Shown: positions 43,064-51,717 of the stretch, piece by piece
Layout of the letters: every line of letters starts with the position of its first letter
Numbering within the stretch: position 1 is the first letter of the stretch
Assembly: GCF_001439635.1 (NCBI RefSeq)
Contig: NZ_LMBZ01000003.1
Span: 160,587-224,586 of the forward strand
Length of the DNA stretch: 64,000 nt
Origin: Solibacillus cecembensis
GTDB lineage: Bacteria > Bacillota > Bacilli > Bacillales_A > Planococcaceae
Direction: 5' to 3'
Position numbers and translations under genes: made by a program
The notes under the pieces: model-generated
Seen by the model: the letters and a program-made list of their open reading frames with translations, nothing else
Database searches by the model: none
Told to the model about the DNA's origin: nothing

Positions 43064-44713
43064 TTAAGAATACTGTACAGCCAGTGGTACTTCACCAAAT
43101 GCAATCGTTTTCCAAGTTAGCTGAATATAAATTTGTGCGAGTTGCTGTTCACGCTTACCATGTTTATCCGCATGCTCTAACACAACAACACTTTCATACA
43201 AATCGCTTAGCTTTTTCATTAAGCCTTTTGCTTCTAATGTTTGAACAGCTGCTGGTAATTTTGTGAATTGCTCCAGTTGGGTCGTGATTTCTTGCAATCG
43301 TTCTTTCACAAATTGTACTTCGGCTCCTTGTAATGGTGCTAACCGTTGCTCTAGTAAAGCTAATAGTAGCTGATGCCCATCTTGCTTAATAATACGAATT
43401 AATTCATGCGCTAATATATTGGCCGTGCCTTCCCATACCGTTAATACTTGTGCATCACGCAATAAACGCGGTGTGACAAAATCTTCAATATAGCCATTTC
43501 CGCCATGTATTTCAATCGCTTCATGTGCAAAATGAATTGCTTGCTCAGCAGTTTCCTTTTTCACGAGTGCAATCAATAAGCGGACAATTAGTTGCTGTTC
43601 TCGACCAACGCGACCTGAAGAAACATCATCATATAATTGAACCAAATCAAATAATGTGACAAGTGAGGCATGGTGCTTAGCTTTAAGTGTTCCGATTGTT
43701 TGTTGAACCATTGGATAATCTAACAGGCGATGTCCAAATGCATGACGAGCAGTCGCATAGGTTGTCGCTTCATCTAACGCACGCTTCATAATGCCCAATG
43801 ACGCGGCTGCATTGCAAATACGTGATAAATTCAGTGCTTCTAACATGTAATAAATTCCCTTTGACGGATCGCCAACCACGAATGCCTGCGCACCATCAAA
43901 TACGACCTCACCAGAAGGTACTGCACGCACACCCAATTTATCTTTTAAGCGACGTATCGTAATGCCATTCAATGTACCATCTTCACGCTTCCAAGGCACC
44001 GCAAATAATGTTAGCCCTTTTGATCCGCCAGGTGCATCTTCCATTCGAGCAAGCACCATCGCTACACCACACATCCCCGCATTTGAGGCAAAATATTTTT
44101 CGCCAAATAAACGATAGTGTTCACCATCTTTGACTGCACGTACTATATTGGCTCCTACATCTGAACCACCTTGGCGCTCGGTTAAAAAAGTTGCACCTTC
44201 AAAAAGTTCTACCTCGCCCGTTGCCGCAACATGTGGTAAAAAGCGCTGTTTCACGTCTTCATCTGCGAAATGGTCTAATAAATAAGCCGTTGCCATCGTC
44301 AATGTGACCGGACAATAAAAGCCAGGTTCTGCTTGCGCTAATATATAGCCTTGTGCAAAGCTATACACATAATTTCCTTTTTGATTGAGCTCAGGGATTT
44401 TTTTGTGTACATAGCCAACAATACCTGTTTCATATGTTTCTTTCACCGTATTTTTATAGCCCTCGTTAACGATGACTTGACTGACTTCTTCGCCAAATTC
44501 ATTATAGCGCTGTAATCGCGGCTCGCCTTCACGGTCCGTTACTTTTGCTCGCGCATCAATTACCGTTGCAACATGTTCGCCAAATGTCGTCAATTCTCTG
44601 TTCGCATAGTGATAAAAAGGTTCACTCAACATGTCCTGCAAAATTTGCTGTAATGTCGTATCGTGGGTGTAAAAGTTTTGAGTACGCTCCTGCTGCTCAG
44701 TTAATACTTGCAT
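43064..44713 (-). CDS. Acyl-CoA dehydrogenase (AidB-like)
   Basis: 549 aa. FAD-dependent dehydrogenase with N-terminal helical domain, the beta-domain motif ATFLTERQGGSDVG and EKYFASNAG, and the C-terminal helical HGGNGYIEDF and WEGTANI. The extra C-terminal length matches AidB-like members rather than short-chain enzymes. ATG 44713 preferred: AAGGAG lies nine bases upstream, whereas the first ATG (44722) abuts it. Overlaps the acyl-CoA ligase gene; both follow a MerR gene, so this is one degradation operon. The true substrate is unknown. Confidence 0.85.
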   Translation of the reverse strand: MQVLTEQQERTQNFYTHDTTLQQILQDMLSEPFYHYANRELTTFGEHVATVIDARAKVTDREGEPRLQRYNEFGEEVSQVIVNEGYKNTVKETYETGIVGYVHKKIPELNQKGNYVYSFAQGYILAQAEPGFYCPVTLTMATAYLLDHFADEDVKQRFLPHVAATGEVELFEGATFLTERQGGSDVGANIVRAVKDGEHYRLFGEKYFASNAGMCGVAMVLARMEDAPGGSKGLTLFAVPWKREDGTLNGITIRRLKDKLGVRAVPSGEVVFDGAQAFVVGDPSKGIYYMLEALNLSRICNAAASLGIMKRALDEATTYATARHAFGHRLLDYPMVQQTIGTLKAKHHASLVTLFDLVQLYDDVSSGRVGREQQLIVRLLIALVKKETAEQAIHFAHEAIEIHGGNGYIEDFVTPRLLRDAQVLTVWEGTANILAHELIRIIKQDGHQLLLALLEQRLAPLQGAEVQFVKERLQEITTQLEQFTKLPAAVQTLEAKGLMKKLSDLYESVVVLEHADKHGKREQQLAQIYIQLTWKTIAFGEVPLAVQYS

Positions 44714-46208
44714 GTTGGCCATCTCCTTTTAACGTATGTTTTAAAATTTTCCCTGAAGCATTTCGTGGGAGTACGTCTACTTGCTCATACAGTCGCGGGA
44801 TTTTATAACTTGCCAAATGCTTGCTTAAATAATCACGAATTTCTTCTTCCGATACGGCTTGTTTTGCCGCATAAACAACTTTGACCGTTTCGCCCCATTC
44901 AACGTGAGGCACACCAATTACCGCTACTTCAAAAATAGGTTCAATTTGTAATAGCACATCTTCAATTTCTTTCGGATAAATCGTAATACCACCTGAAAAA
45001 ATAACATCCTTTTTGCGATCTACAATATACACATAGCCATCCTCATCTATTTTTGCTAAATCCCCAGAACGAATCCAACCATTTTGCATCGTTGCTTGTG
45101 TTGCTTCTGGATTTTTATAATATTTCTTCATATTGCCTTCACCATGGAGGACAATTTCACCGACTTCACCAGCTGCTACATCCTCAAATTGGTCATTGAC
45201 GATACGTAGTTCTGTTCCGTATGGTGCCCGTTTGCCGATAGAACCCGCACGTTGTGGATGATCTTCCGCGAGTAAAATCGAACCACTTGGCCCAGCTTCC
45301 GTTAAACCGTATACACAAATGAGACGGTCTGTTGAGAATTTATCCTGTACAAACAAAACTTCCTTTTCTGATAAAGGAGCACCACCATATACCCACCACT
45401 TCATGGAAGATAAGTCGAAATCCTGTATTCTAGGAGAGTTTGCCGTTAATAAATAGGCTACTGGTGCGCCGAAAAAGTGCGTCGTTTTGTAAGTTTGAAC
45501 GGATTCTAACAATAAATCCGGTGTAAATGTAGGGGTTAATACAGCAGTTGCCCCAACAAGGATAGCTGTAATTAAAAATAAATTAAGTGGTGCCGAATGA
45601 CTAAGGGGCATCATTAATAGTAGTTTACTTTCTGGTTTCACTTCCATTTCAATAGCAATCATCGTCGAAACAGCAAGTACGCTACGATGTGTTAATAGGA
45701 CACCTTTTGGATTACCTGTCGTACCGGATGTATAAAGCAAAGTGGAATCGTCATCCTCAGTTAATGATGTGCACAAATTTTCTCCAGTACCTGTCAATAA
45801 ACGATCAAAGCTTTGCCATTGTTCAACGGCTTCACCCGTTTTGATTTTCAATCCATTAAAATCAATCGTTTTAGCTGATTCAAAAATTAATGCGTGTGCA
45901 ATGATTGCTTTCGCATCTGCATGATTTAACACAAACTCAATTTCCGTCGCGGTAAATTTCGCATTCATCGGTACAACAATTGCCCCAAGCTTTGCAATGG
46001 CAAAATAACTAACAACAAATTCCGTTACATTTGGCATGAAAATGGCTACTTTGTCACCCTTTGTGATGCCTTGTTGTTGCAAAGAATGTGCGAGCTGATT
46101 CGCTTGATGATTAAGGGCTGTATAACTAACTGCACGTCCCATACTTTGAATTGCCGTCTGCTGTGGATATTTACGTGCCGCTCTTGTTAATAATTCCGCT
46201 GTGTTCAT
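44697..46208 (-). CDS. Acyl-CoA synthetase (AMP-binding)
   Basis: 503 aa adenylate-forming ligase that activates a carboxylic acid to its CoA thioester. Motifs: LLYTSGTTGNPKGVLLTHRS, YGLTEAGPS, SGDLAKIDEDGYVYIVDRKKD and the catalytic Lys in PRNASGKILKHTL. Size fits medium/long-chain or branched-chain acyl-CoA ligases. ATG 46208 overlaps the MerR stop (ATGA). Supplies the acyl-CoA used by the downstream dehydrogenase. Confidence 0.88.
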   Translation of the reverse strand: MNTAELLTRAARKYPQQTAIQSMGRAVSYTALNHQANQLAHSLQQQGITKGDKVAIFMPNVTEFVVSYFAIAKLGAIVVPMNAKFTATEIEFVLNHADAKAIIAHALIFESAKTIDFNGLKIKTGEAVEQWQSFDRLLTGTGENLCTSLTEDDDSTLLYTSGTTGNPKGVLLTHRSVLAVSTMIAIEMEVKPESKLLLMMPLSHSAPLNLFLITAILVGATAVLTPTFTPDLLLESVQTYKTTHFFGAPVAYLLTANSPRIQDFDLSSMKWWVYGGAPLSEKEVLFVQDKFSTDRLICVYGLTEAGPSGSILLAEDHPQRAGSIGKRAPYGTELRIVNDQFEDVAAGEVGEIVLHGEGNMKKYYKNPEATQATMQNGWIRSGDLAKIDEDGYVYIVDRKKDVIFSGGITIYPKEIEDVLLQIEPIFEVAVIGVPHVEWGETVKVVYAAKQAVSEEEIRDYLSKHLASYKIPRLYEQVDVLPRNASGKILKHTLKGDGQHASIN

Positions 46209-46585
46209 GAAGAATCCCCCTTTAAACTTATCAATTTTATTTGAAAATCATATTTCATTTGTTCCAGTTCTGTGCGAATTTTCATCAGCTCAACAATTTG
46301 CTCATCAATGAGTGCTATTTTTTCATCGCCAAATTGAATCGTGCGCTCCAGCTGCTTTATTCCTGTTCGATCCGCATTAAATAGATGCACCATTTCTTTA
46401 ATTTCATCGAGAGTAAAACCAAATTTCTTCCCTCGAACGATTAATTTCATTTTTGCTTCTTCGCGTTGTGAATAAAGCCGTGTATTCCCTTGGCGATTTG
46501 GTGTTAAAATGCCAATTTCTTCGTAGTAACGCAATGTTCGTGCTGTCACTCGATATTGTTTGCTCATTTGTTGAATCGATTTCAC
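46205..46585 (-). CDS. MerR family regulator of the acyl-CoA operon
   Basis: 126 aa. HTH_MerR with YRVTARTLRYYEEIGILTPNR and a C-terminal coiled coil; no cysteine metal site. It resembles LiuR/fatty-acid-degradation regulators. GTG 46585 is chosen since GGAGGTG lies six bases upstream; the upstream GTG overlaps that site. First gene of the operon and preceded by a 19-bp-spacer promoter with its palindrome, so it controls itself and the ligase and dehydrogenase. Confidence 0.85.
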   Translation of the reverse strand: MKSIQQMSKQYRVTARTLRYYEEIGILTPNRQGNTRLYSQREEAKMKLIVRGKKFGFTLDEIKEMVHLFNADRTGIKQLERTIQFGDEKIALIDEQIVELMKIRTELEQMKYDFQIKLISLKGDSS

Positions 46586-46608
46586 GATCCGCACCTCCTG
46601 TAGTTATT

Positions 46609-46639
46609 AACGTACCATTTACGTTAACGTTAACTTCAA
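46609..46639 (-). promoter_or_regulatory. MerR-type promoter and operator
   Basis: On the minus strand TTGAAG, a 19-bp spacer and TACGTT. The spacer holds the perfect palindrome ACGTTAACGT (46621-46630). Over-long spacers of 19 bp with a central palindrome are the hallmark of MerR-activated promoters. Confidence 0.68.
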
Positions 46640-46724
46640 GGGAAAACAATATTATTGTAGTGTAATAGATGCGTTAAGCAGTATATTTTTGCTATCATAG
46701 AAGAAAGAGGGAAGGTGTGGGGGA

Positions 46725-47222
46725 ATGGCGACAGATCGTGGGAAAGTATGGCTTGGTGTAGCAGCGATTATTGAAAATACAAACGGTGAATGGCTTCTCG
46801 TCAAAAAAACATATGGTGGTTTAAAAGGTGCGTGGTCATTACCAGCGGGCTTTGTACAACAAGCTGAAACCGTAACAACAGCAGTAATTCGTGAGGTGAA
46901 GGAAGAGACTGGGGTTGCATGTGAAGTGAAGGGGCTTATCGGATTTCGATCGGGTGTGATTATGAATGATATTAGCGATAATATGGCCATATTTTATTGC
47001 CAGCCTGTCGAAGAAAATCCAGCAATTCACATACAAGAACGTGAAATTGCAGAAGCTTGTTGGCTAACACCTTCATTGATCTTAGAAAATGAACATACTT
47101 CTATTATGCTTAAAGAAATGGCGCAGGAGCATGTGAAGCAGCATATTCATCCGATTATTGAAGGGGTTAATCCAGGTGATGTTTTCGGATATAGCGAATA
47201 TCACTTATTTTTCAAGAAATAA
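46725..47222 (+). CDS. NUDIX hydrolase
   Basis: 165 aa. Complete Nudix box G-x5-E-x7-REUxEExGU: GFVQQAETVTTAVIREVKEETGV. Substrate not deducible; the N-terminal WLGVAAIIENTNGEWLLVKK is typical. ATG 46725 with GAAGGTGTGGGGG upstream. Confidence 0.88.
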   Translation: MATDRGKVWLGVAAIIENTNGEWLLVKKTYGGLKGAWSLPAGFVQQAETVTTAVIREVKEETGVACEVKGLIGFRSGVIMNDISDNMAIFYCQPVEENPAIHIQEREIAEACWLTPSLILENEHTSIMLKEMAQEHVKQHIHPIIEGVNPGDVFGYSEYHLFFKK

Positions 47223-47364
47223 CAATTATAAAATTGCATAATTTATTTACATTATGGAGAAGTTTTGACAATTCATTGCTTCTCTTTTTTATTATCTTTA
47301 TGGAATTGAAAGCGTGCTCTTAATCATGTAAACTTATGAGAGGTAAATGGAGGGTATACATATT

Positions 47365-47691
47365 ATGAATGACGTTTCGTTAGTACAAGTAATTATTTCG
47401 GTTGTTCTCTTTTTTGTCATGTTTTTTGGAATCGGTTTCCTTCTAAATATGTTATTACGGATGACTTGGTTAATGGCGATTATTTATCCAGTTGTTGTCG
47501 TATTTATTATTGATGAGGTGAGCTTCCTCGATTACATCTTTAAGGCTGGCTCAGCTTTCCCAGAGCTTATGGATAAATTCCAAGCGTTACATTTAGTCGA
47601 TATTGTCATTTTATCTGGTGGGTTTGGAGGAGCGATAGTCGCAGGTTTTGTGATGATTGCATTGCGTAAAGCGGGTTATCGCATGTTTTAA
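47365..47691 (+). CDS. yuiB: YuiB family membrane protein
   Basis: 108 aa with three hydrophobic segments (about 5-28, 34-52, 78-102). ATG 47365 follows GGAGGGT. Conserved Bacilli protein of unknown function near yuiD and yuiE. A terminator follows. Confidence 0.75.
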   Translation: MNDVSLVQVIISVVLFFVMFFGIGFLLNMLLRMTWLMAIIYPVVVVFIIDEVSFLDYIFKAGSAFPELMDKFQALHLVDIVILSGGFGGAIVAGFVMIALRKAGYRMF

Positions 47692-47693
47692 TT

Positions 47694-47735
47694 GAAAAAA
47701 GACTGCACTTTTATTATGAAGTGCGGTCTTTTTTA
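47694..47735 (+). terminator. Terminator after yuiB
   Basis: Stem aaaaaagactgcactt / aagtgcggtctttttt. Confidence 0.88.
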
Positions 47736-47782
47736 TTTGGCTCTGTTATAGAATAATGTTGAAAATTGGTAACTTTAAAAAA

Positions 47783-47898
47783 GTGGTTATACTAAGAACG
47801 ATTATTCGTGTTGGAAGTTTGAATGCCCTCTTTGTACTTCTGAACACATTAATAGATTTGGCAAAGAGTTTGTAATTGTTGTGAATGTAGGTTTATAA
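47783..47898 (+). pseudogene. Possible remnant of a small zinc-ribbon gene
   Basis: In one frame the gap reads GYTKNDYSCWKFECPLC then about 20 more residues to TAA at 47896, with no start codon. A CPLC knuckle suggests a gene fragment. Otherwise the 47736-47995 gap holds only a terminator-like hairpin at 47904. Confidence 0.2.
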
Positions 47899-47903
47899 GA
47901 ATT

Positions 47904-47938
47904 AAAAAGACTAAAACATTTTGTTTTTAGTCTTTTTT
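47904..47938 (+). terminator. Terminator-like hairpin
   Basis: aaaaagactaaaa / ttttagtctttttt. Confidence 0.65.
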
Positions 47939-47995
47939 CCTTGTATAATTTGAGGTTGATTGAATACAAGATAGAAAATTAAATTGGGTGAGGAA

Positions 47996-48337
47996 ATGAG
48001 TCAAGAATTATTTTATTTTGTTAAATATGGGACCATAACGTTTTATGCGTATCAATTCTTTCTGTTTTTAGGAGCGTTGATTTCGGATAAAATGAAAACA
48101 ACCAAGAAGTACCACGTTGTAGTAATGGTAGTGAATTCCCTGATATTCGTATTAACAATTCCTTTAGGTTTATTTATAGGCATTATGGCGACAGATGATG
48201 GGAATGCGATGGGATTAATATACGGTTTCTTCTTTGTTACGGGAATTCCGTTAGTTCTATTTCTTTTGAGTGTTTTCTATTATTTCATTTTAAAGAAAAG
48301 AGATAGAATTGTGTACGAAGAAGATGGAAATGATTGA
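47996..48337 (+). CDS. Small integral membrane protein
   Basis: 113 aa, three hydrophobic helices (about 10-28, 40-60, 75-100) and a charged C-terminal tail. ATG 47996 has GGGTGAGG just upstream; TTG 47984 has no site. Not recognised. Confidence 0.6.
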   Translation: MSQELFYFVKYGTITFYAYQFFLFLGALISDKMKTTKKYHVVVMVVNSLIFVLTIPLGLFIGIMATDDGNAMGLIYGFFFVTGIPLVLFLLSVFYYFILKKRDRIVYEEDGND

Positions 48338-48429
48338 GCATATATGCAAGAAGACGGGGAACCTCAACAAATGAAGGTTCCCTTAATTACTTTTAAAAAT
48401 CAACATTTAAATTTAACAGAGCTTTTTAT

Positions 48430-48927
48430 TTAAAAGTTACCAAAACTATATACAATAATGGCTAAAAGAATCCCCGACAATCCCCCAATGAAAACTTCAC
48501 TTTTTTTATGACCGAGCAATGTTTTTAAGTCTTCAATTTTTTCCTGCTCATTTAAGTCAGGCCAACGTTTAATTTCTTTGAAAAATGACTGTAGTTCGTG
48601 GCGTATTTCATTGAGCACCGCGGCATGTTGTCCAGCTTGAAAACGTACATGGCTGGCATCGTACATAACAATACCTGCAAGCATCGCAGCTACCGCAAAA
48701 ATAGGGGAATCAAAGCCAACTTCAAAGCCAACAGCAGTTGCAACACTTGTGACCGCAGCGGAATGAGAGCTAGGCATCCCACCAGTCGAGGTAAGTAAGC
48801 TCCAATCTAGTTTTCGTGTAATGATAAAATTAATAGGCACTTTTAAGAGCTGCGCAAATATAATAGCAAAAATACCGAGCCAAAGTGGCGTATTTTGTAA
48901 TAGTTCGATAATTACACCTACCCTCAA
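48430..48927 (-). CDS. yuiD: Divergent PAP2 family protein YuiD (DUF212)
   Basis: 165 aa membrane protein, related in fold to PAP2 phosphatases; motif TSTGGMPSSHSAAVTSVATAVG and DASHVRFQAGQHA. Start is uncertain: TTG 48927 lacks a ribosome site, while GAGGGTAGGTG lies inside, three bases before ATT ATC GAA, close to where B. subtilis YuiD begins. A rare ATT start is possible. Convergent with the preceding gene. Confidence 0.78.
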   Translation of the reverse strand: MRVGVIIELLQNTPLWLGIFAIIFAQLLKVPINFIITRKLDWSLLTSTGGMPSSHSAAVTSVATAVGFEVGFDSPIFAVAAMLAGIVMYDASHVRFQAGQHAAVLNEIRHELQSFFKEIKRWPDLNEQEKIEDLKTLLGHKKSEVFIGGLSGILLAIIVYSFGNF

Positions 48928-49099
48928 TTAATTATCTTTTAATTACGAATAGTATAGCATTATTATCGGAAAAATAACTTGTTTCAACTGATTCAAATAC
49001 TACTTTACCGAAGAGGAATGAAGAAAATAGGATATTTCGTTGTTCGGAGTAATGAAAGTTGTATATAATGAATTTATCAATTTAAGGGGGAATTTAACA

Positions 49100-50602
49100 A
49101 TGAATATTGAAAAAAACGTAAAAACATTTGAAACAATTACTTCTGAAACATTAATTATCGGTGTGCAAAAGCACCGTGAACAAATGAAAAATTGGTCATT
49201 ATTCAGTCAGTTTTTTGGTGAAACAATCGATGTTTGGTTACGCAATGGGGAAATCAATACAGATGCACAGAAGTTGACGAAAATCCCATATAGCGGTGTA
49301 AATGCTCAGCTAAAACGCATTATTTTTGTTGGCTTAGGCGAACAAAAAAATAATACAACAGATAATTTACGTGAAGCATTTGCGACAGTTGGGAAAGAAA
49401 TGAAATCATCTAAAATAAGTAATGTTGCGATATGGATGGATTCATTTGCGACAGATCGAATAGACGAAGAAGAAGTTGCATATTTAGCGGGAGAAGGTCT
49501 GTACTTAGGTTATTACACAACGCCAAATTATAAAACAACTTCCAATGAAGTAGACGCGTACTTCGATGAGGTACAATTTGTTACAACAGCAACAATCGAA
49601 GAAGTCGCAACAAATTTTGAAGTAGGGAAAATTTATGCAGACGCAGTGAATGAAGCGCGTACATTAATTAATTTACCTCCAAATATTTTGACAGCGACGG
49701 AATTAGCCAATTATGCAGTGGAAATGGCTACGAAATATAATTTTGAAATTGAAGTATTAAACAAAGCGCAACTTGAAGAAATCGGGATGGGCGGTATTTT
49801 AGCAGTGAACCGTGGATCGGTAGAAGAGCCTCGACTAATCACGATTAAATATCAAGCGACGCCAAAATGGGAAAATGTTATAGGTCTTGTAGGCAAGGGG
49901 GTAACGTATGATACAGGTGGTTACTCATTAAAACCAAAAGACGGTATGGTTGGTATGAAAGGTGATATGGGTGGGGCAGCTGCTGTATTAGGTGCGATGC
50001 AAATTATCGGTGCTACACGTCCAAATCAAAATGTACTTGCCGTAATCGGGGCAACAGATAACATGGTTTCAGGTGACGCAATTAAGCCAGATGATGTCAT
50101 TACGATGTATAACGGTAAAACGGTTGAAGTATTAAATACGGATGCTGAAGGACGTCTTGTATTAGCTGATGCAACAACATACGCAAAACAGCAAGGGGTA
50201 AGCTGTTTGATTGATGTGGCGACATTAACAGGTGGCGTGATTGTTGCGCTTGGCCATGATAAAACAGGTGCTTTAACGAACGATGAGGCATTCTTTGAGG
50301 AGTTTATGGAAGCAGCAATTGAGACAGGCGAATTTGTATGGCGTTTACCATTAACGAATAATGATAAAAAGCGTATTCGAAAATCAGATGTAGCTGATCT
50401 AAATAATTCACCGGGACGTGATGGCCACATGATTTTTGGTGGGGGCTTTGTTGGAGAATTTGCAGAGGAAACACCGTGGATTCATTTAGATATCGCAGGA
50501 ACATCAGATGCATCTGCACCCCATGTACTTGGACCAAAAGGTGGTACAGGTGTCATGGTGCGTACATTAGCAACATTGGTAGAACAGCGAGCAAACGACT
50601 AA
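49100..50602 (+). CDS. pepA: Leucyl aminopeptidase (M17)
   Basis: 500 aa. Cytoplasmic di-metal exopeptidase releasing N-terminal residues. M17 motifs: GKGVTYDTGGYSLKP with catalytic Lys, MKGDMGGAAAVLG, the signature NTDAEGRLVLADA and the C-terminal HLDIAGT. ATG 49100 with AAGGGGG upstream; the longer frame has no site. Equivalent to B. subtilis yuiE. A terminator follows. Confidence 0.92.
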   Translation: MNIEKNVKTFETITSETLIIGVQKHREQMKNWSLFSQFFGETIDVWLRNGEINTDAQKLTKIPYSGVNAQLKRIIFVGLGEQKNNTTDNLREAFATVGKEMKSSKISNVAIWMDSFATDRIDEEEVAYLAGEGLYLGYYTTPNYKTTSNEVDAYFDEVQFVTTATIEEVATNFEVGKIYADAVNEARTLINLPPNILTATELANYAVEMATKYNFEIEVLNKAQLEEIGMGGILAVNRGSVEEPRLITIKYQATPKWENVIGLVGKGVTYDTGGYSLKPKDGMVGMKGDMGGAAAVLGAMQIIGATRPNQNVLAVIGATDNMVSGDAIKPDDVITMYNGKTVEVLNTDAEGRLVLADATTYAKQQGVSCLIDVATLTGGVIVALGHDKTGALTNDEAFFEEFMEAAIETGEFVWRLPLTNNDKKRIRKSDVADLNNSPGRDGHMIFGGGFVGEFAEETPWIHLDIAGTSDASAPHVLGPKGGTGVMVRTLATLVEQRAND

Positions 50603-50616
50603 AAAATATTAAATTG

Positions 50617-50651
50617 GAGAATGCCATGATAACAAGTGGCATTCTCTTTTT
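50617..50651 (+). terminator. Terminator after pepA
   Basis: Perfect 10-bp stem gagaatgcca / tggcattctc with T-run. Confidence 0.85.
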
Positions 50652-50726
50652 AGTTCAGAAATAGGCGGGGGACTAACTGAAGGGAGGAAGTTGCATAAAC
50701 TATTGTAGAAGGAGGGCGATTGATTA

Positions 50727-51011
50727 ATGACAAGACATGGTAGATCAGGCGGAGGCTTCGGTAGAGGAGGTTTCGGTAGAGGTGGATTTGGAGGCGGATT
50801 TGGGGGACCATTTTTTGGCGGGTTTGGCGGACCATTTTTAGGCGGACTTTTAGGTGGTTTCCTAGGAGACTCGATAGGTGGCGGATTTGGGGGAGGCTAC
50901 CAATCACCACCACCATACTATTACCCACCACCTTATTATCCACCGAACTATTACCCACCGTATTACGGACCACCATACTATAACCAGCAATACCGCAGAA
51001 ATTCTTGGTAA
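50727..51011 (+). CDS. Glycine-rich and Pro-Tyr-rich low-complexity protein
   Basis: 94 aa. Residues ~6-58 are Gly/Phe repeats with RGGFG units; residues ~60-86 are PPYY and PPNYYPP repeats; the end is RRNSW. No signal peptide. Composition recalls spore-coat or other surface-assembly proteins that cross-link through tyrosine. ATG 50727 follows AGGAGGG. Function unknown; a coat protein is a guess. Confidence 0.68.
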   Translation: MTRHGRSGGGFGRGGFGRGGFGGGFGGPFFGGFGGPFLGGLLGGFLGDSIGGGFGGGYQSPPPYYYPPPYYPPNYYPPYYGPPYYNQQYRRNSW

Positions 51012-51104
51012 TATGAACAAACAAATCGCACACAATATGTTAATATAAGTAAAGATTCATTATTAGATTCTTTATTTAAATGAAATATAAATTTCGAGGT
51101 ACGA

Positions 51105-51674
51105 ATGTTTATGAAAAATCCATATGTATATGGTTACTTACCACTATTCACCATTATTTTATTTAGTCTTTCATTTGGCATATTTGCTGTATCGGAGTCG
51201 TTGGATTTGTTCCATGCGATCGGAGTTTACAGTGGCATGCGAGAATTTTTATCTGATTTAGAATTACGCTTTGTGTTACTTATTGTGTTTGCGCTCATAT
51301 TTTTTATGTTATTTTCAGCATTAAAATTAATCGGAGAAACCATTCATGAGCTTGGCATGCTATTTTTTTCAAAAGATCAGGCAGGCGAAACAATGAGTGT
51401 CGCTCGTGGCGGCTATGTCATTTTCTTCTTCGGTTCCTTTGCATCCGTTATAGGCATTCAATCAATACTTATTTTGATTATTATCTTTATAGCGACCGTT
51501 TTTAGTTATTTTATTTATACGATTTATAAAACGAGCCAATTTATGACGGTTACTGGCATGATTGGGCTCATCTTTTTTGAGGTCATTACATGGTTTATTT
51601 TTATTACATTAATCGTGTATGCGCTTATTAAATTGTATAATGGCATACTTGCTAGCTTACCGTTTGCAACATAG
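51105..51674 (+). CDS. yufK: YufK family membrane protein (DUF5366)
   Basis: 189 aa with about five hydrophobic helices (first at ~12-30, last at ~165-182) and a short cytoplasmic loop FFSKDQAGE. ATG 51105 has GAGGT upstream; ATG 51111 is an alternative. Unknown function, conserved beside yuxJ and pbpD. Confidence 0.7.
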   Translation: MFMKNPYVYGYLPLFTIILFSLSFGIFAVSESLDLFHAIGVYSGMREFLSDLELRFVLLIVFALIFFMLFSALKLIGETIHELGMLFFSKDQAGETMSVARGGYVIFFFGSFASVIGIQSILILIIIFIATVFSYFIYTIYKTSQFMTVTGMIGLIFFEVITWFIFITLIVYALIKLYNGILASLPFAT

Positions 51675-51675
51675 G

Positions 51676-51717
51676 AAAAGGGGCGATCTCATCGTAACGA
51701 AGAGATCGTCCCTTTTA
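51676..51717. terminator. Bidirectional terminator, yufK / pbpD
   Basis: Stem aaaaggggcgatctc / gagatcgtcccttt between convergent genes. Confidence 0.88.
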
